Source of the DNA: Pseudomonas sp. LS44
GTDB lineage: Bacteria > Pseudomonadota > Gammaproteobacteria > Pseudomonadales > Pseudomonadaceae
Direction of reading: 5' to 3'
Length of the DNA: 64,000 bases
Assembly (NCBI RefSeq): GCF_024730785.1
Contig: NZ_CP102830.1
Location: forward strand, 1,860,001-1,924,000
A program made the position numbers and the translations under genes. The notes under the pieces were generated by a model that was not told the DNA's origin, ran no database searches, and saw nothing but the letters and a program-made list of their open reading frames with translations. Shown here piece after piece: positions 56,781 through 64,000 of the stretch; the stretch's first letter is position 1; every line of letters starts with the position of its first letter.

Positions 56781-58128
56781 TACTGTTTTCTTCCTGCGTG
56801 ATTCTTTCAAGGTAGGCACCGAGCCGTTGCCAGGCATCTGCCATCTCTGCCGCATAGCTGTGCCGTTGATAGATGCGCTTCACCTTGTTTTCTTCCGTGT
56901 GATTCAGGCATCGCTCGGCGACTTCAGGTAACACGCCCATCACTGTCATGAGCGTGGCTCCGGTGCGCCGCAGGTCGTGCGGAGTCCATTTGCCGGCAGG
57001 TAAGAGGAGGGCATGGGCCATTGCGCTGCGGTTGCTCATGATTCTTTGGCCGGGCTTTCGCTGCCTGTCTCCAATCTGCTTAGTGACGGTCTTCGAGCAC
57101 ACCGACGCGGTTCCATCTGTGTTCGGATAGCACCAAGGCGATGTGCCTGTGACTTCACGCAGAAGTTGGAATTGGCCCAAGGTAAAGTCAGAGAGCGCTA
57201 TCACATGAGCCTTCTTGTTCTTGCTGTTCTCAGGTGGGATCCGCCAGGTCCGCTTGTCCAGGTCTATGTGCTCCCACCGTGAAGCCAGAAGCTCTCCGAT
57301 CCGGCAGCATGTCGAAAGGGCAATCCAGATGGCGGCTTGTGAGGTGGCCAGAAGGCCAGCAGCCGGAACTTGCTTTGCTAAGGCTCGAATTTCGTCTTCG
57401 CTGAGGACACGATCTCGCTCGACATCCTTGCCGCCGATTTTGGCTTTACGGATGCTCGCGGTTGGATCGTTTTCGATCAGATCGCGATCGACTGCGAAGC
57501 GAAACATCTGACGTATCAGCGAGAAGATGAGCTTCGCCATGCGATTGACTCCGCGGGCGAGCAATTTATCGGTCACTTCGGTGATGTGACCTTTGCGCAC
57601 GTCTTCGACGGCCAGGTGACCAATCAAGGGCAACACGTCTTTACGGAACATGCGTCGCACTTCGGCACCACCGTCCTTTCGGTTAATCAGGTCAACACGG
57701 GTCCAGTGGTCGAAAAGGTCGTTAACCGTTTTGCGGGCCGCTTGGCGGGCCAAGTCTGCTTCGAACGCTGCCTTTTCTGATTCGAGCCTTGCGATTTCGG
57801 CTGCTCTTGCAGCCTTGCGGGCAGCTTCTTCGGCCTCTATATGCTCACGTAGGTCAGTAACTCCGCTCAGATAAAGCTCTGTCAGCTCCCGGGCGCGCAG
57901 GCGGGCAGATTTGAGCGTCAGTCCAGAGGTTCCATCGCGATCATATGACCCGATCGGGAGACGTATCCTCGCGCCGGTCGAGTCGGTATATCGGTAGTAG
58001 AAGAGACGCTCGCCATTGGGCCGGATGCGGGCCATGAAACGGCCGTGGCCTTTTGGGGCGGATTCGTTGAGCCAGATGTCCCGGGGGCCGGGTTTGATGC
58101 TCATCTGTCTGTCGGTGATGTCTGCCAT
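56755..58128 (-). CDS. Tyrosine recombinase (P4-type integrase)
   Basis: A 457-residue integrase. N-terminal arm-binding domain (about 1-95: RFMARIRPNGERLFYYRYTD and LPIGSYDRDGTSGLTLKSAR), an extended Ala/Glu-rich helix (about 98-135), core-binding domain, and catalytic domain with Arg in STCCRIGELLASRW, HxxR in WTPHDLRRTGATL, and CLNHTEENKVKRIYQRHSY with the His and nucleophile Tyr. The gene points away from attR, with arm-type repeats between. It integrates the element at tRNA-Pro(GGG). Confidence 0.93.
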   Translation of the reverse strand: MADITDRQMSIKPGPRDIWLNESAPKGHGRFMARIRPNGERLFYYRYTDSTGARIRLPIGSYDRDGTSGLTLKSARLRARELTELYLSGVTDLREHIEAEEAARKAARAAEIARLESEKAAFEADLARQAARKTVNDLFDHWTRVDLINRKDGGAEVRRMFRKDVLPLIGHLAVEDVRKGHITEVTDKLLARGVNRMAKLIFSLIRQMFRFAVDRDLIENDPTASIRKAKIGGKDVERDRVLSEDEIRALAKQVPAAGLLATSQAAIWIALSTCCRIGELLASRWEHIDLDKRTWRIPPENSKNKKAHVIALSDFTLGQFQLLREVTGTSPWCYPNTDGTASVCSKTVTKQIGDRQRKPGQRIMSNRSAMAHALLLPAGKWTPHDLRRTGATLMTVMGVLPEVAERCLNHTEENKVKRIYQRHSYAAEMADAWQRLGAYLERITQEENSNVVTLKHA

Positions 58129-58155
58129 TTTTCCGCCCGTATCAATACAATTTCC

Positions 58156-58180
58156 GGTGACCGTTTGGTGACCGTTTGTG
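58156..58180 (+). repeat. Right subterminal repeat (candidate integrase arm sites)
   Basis: Identical 25 bases to 35053-35077: GGTGACCGTTTG twice with an 11-base period. Lies in the integrase leader, so integrase binding here could also control its own gene. Confidence 0.7.
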
Positions 58181-58306
58181 CGTGGATTTGGGCGTAGGCT
58201 ACGAGATGACAGTGGAAGCTAAAATAAGGCATTACTGAAGTAGAAACAATAAGTTGCGATGTTCTTATGGTTCTCCGTGGATTGCCTTGGAAGAGCTTTT
58301 ACCATT

Positions 58307-58351
58307 ATGGGGTGCAAGGGGTAGAGTGTTCGAATCACTCCGTCCCGACCA
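58307..58351 (+). repeat. attR: 45-base direct repeat of the tRNA-Pro 3' end
   Basis: Matches 34922-34966 with one C-to-A change at the base after GGGGT. Ends with the CCA. Marks the right edge of the island. Confidence 0.93.
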
Positions 58352-58604
58352 TTTACCTCAATGACTTAGGCCAGTTCGGAAACGACTGGCCTTTTTCATG
58401 TCTGCGATTTGGTGGTTCTGGTGACCGTTTGGGGTTCGTTCCATTTCCCGCTACATGGACGACGACCAACAAGAGAAATATCAGCAATGCTTTTGTCTGC
58501 GGGAATGACCGTGGGAGCGCGGGGGGGTTATTTTTCGGCAGGAAGTAGTCGTGAGCTGTAACGGAGCCAGTCGAGACGGACTCCCGAACGTTGCGGGAAA
58601 TAAA
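58352..58604. other. Right flank of the island, no gene seen
   Basis: Contains a terminator-like hairpin and then the 19-base GGTTCTGGTGACCGTTTGG (58414-58432) that otherwise occurs inside the left end of the island (35047-35065). This suggests left-end DNA of another related element. The rest is featureless. Confidence 0.55.
58368..58396 (+). terminator. Terminator-like hairpin beyond attR
   Basis: Stem AGGCCAGT/ACTGGCCT (58368-58375 with 58385-58392) and a T tail. Either the original tRNA-Pro terminator or that of a former element. Confidence 0.8.
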
Positions 58605-58634
58605 AAGCCCGCTCAGCATGAGCTGCGCGGGCTT
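58602..58634 (-). terminator. Terminator of the valine-catabolism operon
   Basis: Outer stem AAGCCCGC/GCGGGCTT (58605-58612 with 58627-58634) with an inner GCTCA/TGAGC; on the minus strand it ends in a T-run, just after the acyl-CoA dehydrogenase stop. Confidence 0.85.
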
Positions 58635-58658
58635 GAAGGCTTACGCCAAACGTGGCGT

Positions 58659-59810
58659 TTACAGACTGTAGTTGACCAGCTCGCGGGCGATCAGCAGGCG
58701 CTGGATTTCGCTGGAGCCTTCGTAGATCTGGGTGATGCGCGCGTCGCGGTAGTATTTTTCCACTGGATAATCTTCCAAATAGCCGTAGCCGCCGTGGATC
58801 TGGATCGCTTTCGAGCACACCTTCTCGGCCATCTCCGAGGCGAACAATTTGGCCTGCGAGGCTTCGGAAAGGCAGGGCAGGCCGGCGCTTTTCAGGCGCG
58901 CCGCGTGTAGTACCAGCAGGCGCGTGGCGTTCAGGCTGGTGTGCATGTCGGCGAGCAGGTTCGACACGCTCTGGTGCTCGATGATCGGCTTGCCGAATTG
59001 GGTGCGCTCGCGGGCATAACCCAGCGCCGCTTCAAAGGCCGCGCGGGCGATGCCGAGGGCTTGGGCGGCGATGCCAATGCGTCCGCCTTCGAGGTTCGAC
59101 AGGGCGATGGCCAGACCCTTGCCACGCTCGCCGAGCAGGTTATCGGCGGGAATTGTGCAATCGTTCAGGGTCACTGCGCAGGTGTCGGAGGCCTTGATAC
59201 CCATCTTGTGTTCGCGGCGCTCGACGACGAAACCGGGGTTGTCGGTCGGTACCAGAAAGGCTGAAAGGCCTTTCTTGCCCAGCTCCGGATCGGTAACGGC
59301 GAAGACGATGGCCAGCTTGGCGCGCTGGCCGTTGGTGACGAACTGCTTGGCGCCGTTGAGCACCCACTGGCCGTCGCGCAGTTCGGCACGGGTGCGCAGG
59401 TTGTGCGCTTCGGAGCCGGCGTGGGGTTCGGTCAGGCAGAAGCAGCCGATGGCCTGGCCAGCGGCCAAGGCCGGTAACCAGGCCTGTTTCTGCGCCTGGC
59501 TGCCATAGCGCAGGACCGGCCCGCAGCCGACCGAGTTGTGCACACTCATCAGGGTGCCCACGGCGCCATCGGCCGCGGAGATTTCTTCCACTGCCAGCGC
59601 ATAGGCGACGTAATCGACGTACGAGCCGCCCCATTCTTCCGGGACGACCATGCCCAGCAGGCCCAAGTCGCCCATTTGCGCGATCAGCGCGTCGTCGATC
59701 CAGCCGGCTTTTTCCCACGCCTGGGTCTTGGGGGCGATTTCGCTGCGGGCGAAGTCGCGGGCCATGTCGCGGATCATGCGTTGTTCTTCGCTCAGTTCGA
59801 GGTCGTGCAT
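58659..59810 (-). CDS. Acyl-CoA dehydrogenase (probable isobutyryl-CoA dehydrogenase)
   Basis: A 383-residue FAD flavoenzyme: [20 protein letters not shown] at the start, [17 protein letters not shown] (FAD region), [14 protein letters not shown] and [20 protein letters not shown] with the usual C-terminal [14 protein letters not shown]. The catalytic Glu of short-chain members is expected in YEGSSE. Neighbours (3-hydroxyisobutyryl-CoA hydrolase, mmsB, enoyl-CoA hydratase, mmsA) make isobutyryl-CoA oxidation in valine catabolism the likely job. Spaced 2 bases from the next gene upstream. Confidence 0.9.
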   Translation of the reverse strand: MHDLELSEEQRMIRDMARDFARSEIAPKTQAWEKAGWIDDALIAQMGDLGLLGMVVPEEWGGSYVDYVAYALAVEEISAADGAVGTLMSVHNSVGCGPVLRYGSQAQKQAWLPALAAGQAIGCFCLTEPHAGSEAHNLRTRAELRDGQWVLNGAKQFVTNGQRAKLAIVFAVTDPELGKKGLSAFLVPTDNPGFVVERREHKMGIKASDTCAVTLNDCTIPADNLLGERGKGLAIALSNLEGGRIGIAAQALGIARAAFEAALGYARERTQFGKPIIEHQSVSNLLADMHTSLNATRLLVLHAARLKSAGLPCLSEASQAKLFASEMAEKVCSKAIQIHGGYGYLEDYPVEKYYRDARITQIYEGSSEIQRLLIARELVNYSL

Positions 59811-59812
59811 GG

Positions 59813-60916
59813 TTATCTCTCTTGTTCCAGGGCGGTACGCCGGGCTTTGCCAGCGGTGGGTTTGAAACCGCAGAAGAAGGCGTCGACCTGCGCACGGTCG
59901 ACTTGCTCCAGAGTGGGCGGATTCCAGCGTGGTGTCTTGTCCTTATCGACGATCAGCGCGCGCACGCCTTCCATGATGTCGCCCTTGGCGAACCATTGGC
60001 GGTCCAGATGTAATTCCAGATCGAAACAATCGGCAAGCGATAGCTGGCGGCCGCGGCGCAGCATCTCCAGAGTCACGCTCATCGCCAGCGGCGAGCGGCT
60101 GTCGAGGAGCTTGACGGTTTTCTCGGCCCAGTCGCGGTATTCCGGACGGTTTTCCGCCACCAGCGCAGCGCGGATCGCCGGCAGATCGGCATGGGCGAAA
60201 TGTTCGTCGATGGCCCGGCGCAGGGCTTTTAGTTCGGCGCCGGGCAATTGGCTGCTGGCCAGCGTGGAGAGCAGGGTGCGTAGGGATTCCTGCGGGTGAG
60301 TGGTCCAGCTCAGGTGATCGAGGCAGCGATCGAACTCGGCGAACAATTCGCTGGGCAGGCACCAGTCCGCCAGCCGTGTATACAGCGCATCGGCTGCGCG
60401 GATCTGCATGCCGGTGATACCCAGGTAAGTCCCTAGCTGACCCGACAGACGCGAGAGGAAGTAACTGCCGCCGACATCGGGGAAATAACCGATGCCGGTT
60501 TCCGGCATGCCCATCTTCACTCGCTCGCTGACCACACGCAGACTGGCGCCTTGGACCAGGCCCATGCCACCGCCGAGGACGAAGCCGTCCATCAAGGCGA
60601 GGAGCGGTTTGCGATAGGCGTGGATGTATTGATCGAGCGCGTATTCCTCCTCGAAAAACTGCGTGTGCAAGGTGTCGCCGGCCCGATAGCTATCGTACAG
60701 CGCGCGGATATCGCCGCCGGCGCAGAAGGCTTTCTCGCCGCTGGCGCGCAGCACCACGGCGAGCACCTGCGGGTCCTCTTCCCAGTCGTGCAATTGCTGG
60801 GAGAGGGCGCGGATCATCGGCAGGGTCAGGGCGTTGAGTCCGCTGGGCCGGTTCAGCGTCAGGTGGCCGATGCGGTTGCGCACCTCAGCCAGAATGACGG
60901 CATCGCTATCGCTCAT
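59813..60916 (-). CDS. 3-hydroxyisobutyryl-CoA hydrolase (enoyl-CoA hydratase family)
   Basis: A 367-residue crotonase-fold protein, longer than classic hydratases by the C-terminal domain typical of HIBCH. Blocks: [36 protein letters not shown] (oxyanion), [19 protein letters not shown] and [20 protein letters not shown], with the acidic residues of the hydrolase (Glu in MPETG, Asp in PDVG). It releases free 3-hydroxyisobutyrate, the substrate of the next enzyme, MmsB. Confidence 0.88.
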   Translation of the reverse strand: MSDSDAVILAEVRNRIGHLTLNRPSGLNALTLPMIRALSQQLHDWEEDPQVLAVVLRASGEKAFCAGGDIRALYDSYRAGDTLHTQFFEEEYALDQYIHAYRKPLLALMDGFVLGGGMGLVQGASLRVVSERVKMGMPETGIGYFPDVGGSYFLSRLSGQLGTYLGITGMQIRAADALYTRLADWCLPSELFAEFDRCLDHLSWTTHPQESLRTLLSTLASSQLPGAELKALRRAIDEHFAHADLPAIRAALVAENRPEYRDWAEKTVKLLDSRSPLAMSVTLEMLRRGRQLSLADCFDLELHLDRQWFAKGDIMEGVRALIVDKDKTPRWNPPTLEQVDRAQVDAFFCGFKPTAGKARRTALEQER

Positions 60917-60919
60917 TGT

Positions 60920-61810
60920 TCAGCTCTCTTTGCGGTACAGGTTGATGATCGCTGAGAAGTCCAACGCGCCGTGGCCTTGTTGGCTGAAGCCCTGATACAG
61001 TTGCTGCGCCAAGGCGCCGAGCATCACCGGTTGGCGGGCCTGCTTGGCCGATTCGGTGGCCAGGCCGAGATCTTTGAGCATCAGGTCGGTGCCGAAGCCG
61101 CCGCTGTAACTGCGAGCTGCGGGCACGTTGTCCATCACGCCGGGGAACGGGTTGTAGGTGTCGGCACTCCAGCAGCGGCCACTGGACGTGTTGATCACCC
61201 CGGCCAGCACGCTGGCGTCCATGCCCAGCGCCACGCCAAGGGCCATGGCCTCGGCGACGCCGATCATCGAGATACCCAGCAGCATGTTGTTGGCGACTTT
61301 GGCCACTTGGCCGTTGCCGGCGCCGCCGCAGTGCACGATGTTCTTGCCCATCGCGGCGAGAACCGGTTGGGCGTGTTCGAAGTCGGCCAGATCGCCGCCA
61401 ACCATAAAGGTCAGCGTGCCGGCTGCAGCGCCGCCCGTGCCACCGGACACCGGCGCATCGAGCATCGGGTTGCCCTGGGCGATGGCGGCCTTGGCCACTT
61501 CGCGGGCGCTGAGCGGATCGATGGTTGACGAGTCGATCAGCAGCACGCCTTCGCGCACGTTGGCGAGCAGGCCGTCATCGCCGAGGTAGACGCTCTTCAC
61601 ATGAGCGGCGGCCGGCAGCATGGTGATGATCAGTTTCACGTCGCTCTGCGCCAGTGCCGCGGGGGAAGTGGCGGCGGTGGCGCCGGCTTCGACCAGCCCG
61701 GAGACGGCTGTGGCGAACAGATCGAAAACGGTCAGCGCGTGGCCGGCCTTGAGGAGATTGCGGGCCATAGGGGCGCCCATGTTGCCGAGACCGATAAAGC
61801 CGATATGCAT
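60920..61810 (-). CDS. mmsB: 3-hydroxyisobutyrate dehydrogenase
   Basis: A 296-residue beta-hydroxyacid dehydrogenase: nucleotide fold MHIGFIGLGNMGAPMARNLL, substrate loop MLDAPVSGGTGGAAAGTLTF and catalytic Lys in GNGQVAKVANNMLLG, with C-terminal AQQLYQGFSQQGHGALDFSA. It oxidises 3-hydroxyisobutyrate to methylmalonate semialdehyde with NAD+, which MmsA then uses. It precedes the HIBCH gene by 3 bases. Confidence 0.93.
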   Translation of the reverse strand: MHIGFIGLGNMGAPMARNLLKAGHALTVFDLFATAVSGLVEAGATAATSPAALAQSDVKLIITMLPAAAHVKSVYLGDDGLLANVREGVLLIDSSTIDPLSAREVAKAAIAQGNPMLDAPVSGGTGGAAAGTLTFMVGGDLADFEHAQPVLAAMGKNIVHCGGAGNGQVAKVANNMLLGISMIGVAEAMALGVALGMDASVLAGVINTSSGRCWSADTYNPFPGVMDNVPAARSYSGGFGTDLMLKDLGLATESAKQARQPVMLGALAQQLYQGFSQQGHGALDFSAIINLYRKES

Positions 61811-61882
61811 GGTGACGTCCTTATTGTGGAACGGCGGTAAAGCTCCCCTCGCCCCGCAGGGGAGGGGACAAAACCCTCAGTG

Positions 61883-61945
61883 CGTAGCCCGGATGCAATC
61901 CGGGGATAACCGGCAACTCCGCCCCCGGATTGCATCCGGGCTACG
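61883..61945. repeat. Large intergenic palindrome (Pseudomonas REP-like)
   Basis: A perfect 22-base arm (61883-61904) is inverted at 61924-61945 around a 19-base spacer; the arm begins CGTAGCCCGGATG. The family is common between genes in some Pseudomonas. A second GTAGGGTGGA-type repeat follows at about 61952-62003. Confidence 0.85.
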
Positions 61946-62011
61946 GCAGCCTCGTAGGGTGGATGGCCACCCCGCGGAAGAACCGCGCAGCGTTTTCCAC
62001 CCTCACCACGT

Positions 62012-62785
62012 TTAACGATGCTTGAACTGCGCCGGGCGTTTCTCGACGAAGGCGGCCATGCCTTCCTTCTGGTCGCTGGTGGCGAACACCGCATGGAAGA
62101 TCCGTCGCTCGAACCGCAGACCTTCGCTGAGGCTGCCCTCGAAGGCGCGGTTGACGCTTTCCTTGACCATCATCACCGCAGGCAGCGATTTCGCGGCGAT
62201 GCCGGCGGCGACCTTGAGGGTTTCTTCGAGCAGGCTGTCGGCCGGGATCACACGGGCGACCAAGCCGGCGCGTTCGGCGTCCTCGGCAGTCAGCTGGCGG
62301 CCAGTCAGGCACAATTCCATGGCCTTGGATTTGCCCAGTGCGTGAGTCAGGCGCTGGGTGCCACCGATCGCCGGCAGCACGCCAAGGGTGATTTCCGGCA
62401 GGCCAAAACGGGCGTTGTCGGCGGCATAGATGAAGTCGCACATCAGCGCCAGTTCGCAGCCACCGCCCAGCGCGTAACCGGCCACGGCGGCGATGATCGG
62501 CTTACGGCGGTTGGCGATGCGGTCGGCGGCGGCGAAGAAGTCGTCCAGGTAGATCTGCGGAAAGGTCAGCTCGGCCATTTCCTTGATGTCGGCACCGGCG
62601 GCGAAGGCTTTCTGCGAGCCAGTCAGGACAATGCAGCCAATGCTCGGGTCGGTTTCCAGACGATCCAGCGCCTGGTTGAGTTCGGCGATCAGCTGGCCGT
62701 TCAGGGCGTTGAGCGCCTTGGGCCGGTTTAGGGTGATCAGGCCGACGCGCTCGCGGATGTCCAGCAGAAGGGTTTCAAATTCCAT
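62012..62785 (-). CDS. Enoyl-CoA hydratase (crotonase family)
   Basis: A 257-residue hydratase: [36 protein letters not shown] (oxyanion), [20 protein letters not shown] (catalytic Glu) and [18 protein letters not shown] (second Glu). Both catalytic Glu are present, so it is an active hydratase, likely turning methacrylyl-CoA into 3-hydroxyisobutyryl-CoA. ATG 62785 ([15 protein letters not shown]) fits the family; the frame runs 30 bases further. Confidence 0.92.
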   Translation of the reverse strand: MEFETLLLDIRERVGLITLNRPKALNALNGQLIAELNQALDRLETDPSIGCIVLTGSQKAFAAGADIKEMAELTFPQIYLDDFFAAADRIANRRKPIIAAVAGYALGGGCELALMCDFIYAADNARFGLPEITLGVLPAIGGTQRLTHALGKSKAMELCLTGRQLTAEDAERAGLVARVIPADSLLEETLKVAAGIAAKSLPAVMMVKESVNRAFEGSLSEGLRFERRIFHAVFATSDQKEGMAAFVEKRPAQFKHR

Positions 62786-62836
62786 GGTGCAAACTCCAGA
62801 AAAAGCCAGGTACAAGTCAGGTGTTGCATGGTCTGG

Positions 62837-62950
62837 CGTAGGGTGGGTTAGCCAAAGGCGTAACCCACCGACCGGCCGTCAGGCTGGCAATCGCGATGCC
62901 TTGCGACATGGATGGTGGGTTACGCCGCTATGCGGCTAACCCACCCTACG
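62837..62950. repeat. Nested palindromic intergenic repeat
   Basis: Outer arms 62837-62853 and 62934-62950 are perfect 17-base inverted copies (CGTAGGGTGGGTTAGCC). An inner pair GGCGTAACCCACC/GGTGGGTTACGCC (62857-62869 with 62914-62926) nests inside. It can fold into a large cruciform or RNA hairpin between mmsA and the hydratase gene. Confidence 0.85.
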
Positions 62951-62973
62951 AAGCTGTGCGTCGGCCTGGCGGA

Positions 62974-64000
62974 TCATTTCAGGGTGATGGTGGTGTTCAC
63001 CGCGCCACCGACTTCGTTTTCGTCGAACCAGCGCTGGGTGACGGTTTTGGTCTGGGTGTAGAACTGCACGACCTGTTTGCCGTACGGGCCGAGGTCGCCG
63101 AGTTTCGAGCCGCGCGAGCCGGTGAAGGAGAACATTGGTACCGGTACCGGGATTGGCACGTTGATGCCGACCTGGCCGACGTCGATTTCTTCCTGGAAGT
63201 GCCGCGCGGCGGCACCGGAGCGGGTGAAGATCGCGGTGCCGTTGCCATTCGGGTTGGCGTTGATCAGCTCGATGGCTTCATCCATGGTCTCCGCGTGCAT
63301 CACGCACAGCACCGGGCCGAAGATTTCTTCCTTGTAGATGCTCATCTCGGAAGTGACGCCGGCGAAAATGGTCGGGCCAACGAAGTTACCGCGCTCGTAG
63401 CCGGCGACACTTGGGTTGCGTCCATCCAGCGCCAGGCTCGCGCCTTCGTCGACGCCACGTTCGATCAGGCTGCTGACCCGGTCGAGCGCCGCGCAGGAAA
63501 CCAGCGGGCCGACATCGGTGCCCGGCTCCACGCCGGCACTGATTTTCAAGGTTTTGGCTTTCTCGGCCAGCTCCGGCAGCCAGCTCTGCGCTTCGCCGAC
63601 CAGCACCACCACCGACAGCGCCATGCAGCGCTGGCCAGCGGCACCGAAGGCGGCGCCGGCGAGATTGTTGAGGGTCTGCTCTTTGTGGGCGTCGGGCATG
63701 ACGATCGCGTGGTTCTTCGCGCCCATCATGCACTGCACGCGCTTACCGGCCTGGCTGGCGCGGTGGTAGACGTGGGTGCCGACCTTGGTCGAGCCGACGA
63801 AGGACACGGCCTTGATGTCCGGGTGATCGCAGATCAGGTTGACCGCGTCGGCACCGCCGTGGATGACGTTGAGCACGCCGGCCGGCAGACCGGCTTCCAG
63901 CGCCAATTCGGCGAGGCGCATGGTCACCATCGGATCCTGCTCGGACGGCTTGAGGACGAAGGTGTTGCCGGTGGCGATGGCCATCGGGAACATCCACAGC
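62974..64000 (-). CDS. mmsA: Methylmalonate-semialdehyde dehydrogenase, 3' part
   Basis: About 340 C-terminal residues of a CoA-acylating aldehyde dehydrogenase; the start lies beyond the window. Visible: NAD-binding [15 protein letters not shown], catalytic Cys in [34 protein letters not shown] and the C-terminal [20 protein letters not shown]. It converts methylmalonate semialdehyde to propionyl-CoA and CO2, ending valine breakdown. Propionyl-CoA is the substrate of the prp operon in the same window. Confidence 0.94.
   Translation of the reverse strand, partial: LWMFPMAIATGNTFVLKPSEQDPMVTMRLAELALEAGLPAGVLNVIHGGADAVNLICDHPDIKAVSFVGSTKVGTHVYHRASQAGKRVQCMMGAKNHAIVMPDAHKEQTLNNLAGAAFGAAGQRCMALSVVVLVGEAQSWLPELAEKAKTLKISAGVEPGTDVGPLVSCAALDRVSSLIERGVDEGASLALDGRNPSVAGYERGNFVGPTIFAGVTSEMSIYKEEIFGPVLCVMHAETMDEAIELINANPNGNGTAIFTRSGAAARHFQEEIDVGQVGINVPIPVPVPMFSFTGSRGSKLGDLGPYGKQVVQFYTQTKTVTQRWFDENEVGGAVNTTITLK

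Larger units (their letters stand above)
34967..58351. mobile_element. 23.4-kb integrated genomic island (defence and unknown cargo)
   Basis: Bounded by tRNA-Pro and its 45-base repeat. The right end encodes a tyrosine integrase next to the attachment repeat, an AlpA-type regulator and a Rep-like protein. Base use inside is patchy and on average more AT-rich than the flanks, with stretches of very AT-rich DNA near 36400-38900 and 49500-50250. The cargo is a methyltransferase/Vsr/Z1/GHKL cassette, a RES-domain protein and several unknowns. No type IV secretion, relaxase or phage structural genes were found, so it is probably mobilised in trans or excises without self-transfer. A fossil second int-side module (50478-51488) shows it is composite. 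Confidence 0.92.

Noticed and set aside
58307..58351. A second tRNA-Pro gene at the right island end
   Set aside because: Only the 3' 45 bases are present; the 5' half including the D-arm is missing, so it is an attachment repeat, not a gene.
34967..58351. A CRISPR array or phage structural genes in the island
   Set aside because: No regularly spaced repeats and no capsid, tail, terminase or lysis genes were found.

Overview
The window is chromosomal DNA of a Pseudomonas species. The strongest evidence is gene order: ppsR/ppsA - alpha/beta hydrolase - rraA - cmaX - crfX - cmpX - sigX - oprF, and thrS - infC - rpmI - rplT - pheS - pheT - ihfA - merR-like - tRNA-Pro(GGG), both as I recall them from P. 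aeruginosa. GC-rich codon use and Pseudomonas-type intergenic palindromes agree. I cannot name the species. Assignments rest on reading motifs and gene order, not on database searches.

Region 1 (1-5180) is a surface or secretion locus on the plus strand: the end of a beta-rich secreted protein, a C39-like cysteine peptidase, a FapF-like outer-membrane barrel, a FadL-type barrel and a MalM-like periplasmic protein. The layout recalls the fil genes of Acinetobacter and the fap amyloid operon. Region 2 (5193-8251, minus) is a three-gene set of RimK-like ATP-grasp ligase, a membrane protein with an inactive transglutaminase domain, and a retropepsin-like aspartic protease. Region 3 (8417-16981) is the 2-methylcitrate (propionate) operon: a GntR-type regulator with operator-like palindromes around its promoter, then prpB, prpC, acnD, prpF and prpD. 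Region 4 (17044-27057) holds ppsR divergent from ppsA, the hydrolase, rraA, the cmaX-crfX-cmpX-sigX-oprF envelope-stress cluster and a lipoprotein that looks like a dead C39 peptidase. Region 5 (27182-34966) is the translation cluster from tRNA-Val through ihfA to tRNA-Pro. The thrS leader has two hairpins with threonine-anticodon loops, and infC appears to start on ATT.

Region 6 (34967-58351) is a 23.4-kb genomic island in the 3' end of tRNA-Pro(GGG). It is bounded by a 45-bp repeat with one mismatch and has further repeats just inside each end. At its right end are a tyrosine integrase, an integrase-linked gene, an AlpA-type regulator and a HUH-type Rep-like protein. A decayed second copy of that module lies at 50478-51488, so the island looks composite. 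The main cargo is a six-gene modification/restriction cassette: a 5-methylcytosine methyltransferase and a divergent Vsr nuclease whose start codons overlap, followed by a Z1-type ATPase, a PD-(D/E)XK protein, a GHKL (MutL/MORC-like) ATPase and two unrecognised proteins, the last five translationally coupled. Other cargo includes a DUF6119-like protein, an HNH nuclease, a small membrane protein, an orphan AT-rich gene and a RES-domain putative NAD+-degrading toxin. No conjugation genes were seen.

Region 7 (58352-64000) starts with a short flank that resembles the end of another related element, then a minus-strand valine-catabolism cluster: acyl-CoA dehydrogenase, 3-hydroxyisobutyryl-CoA hydrolase, mmsB, enoyl-CoA hydratase and the 3' part of mmsA, with large palindromes between genes.
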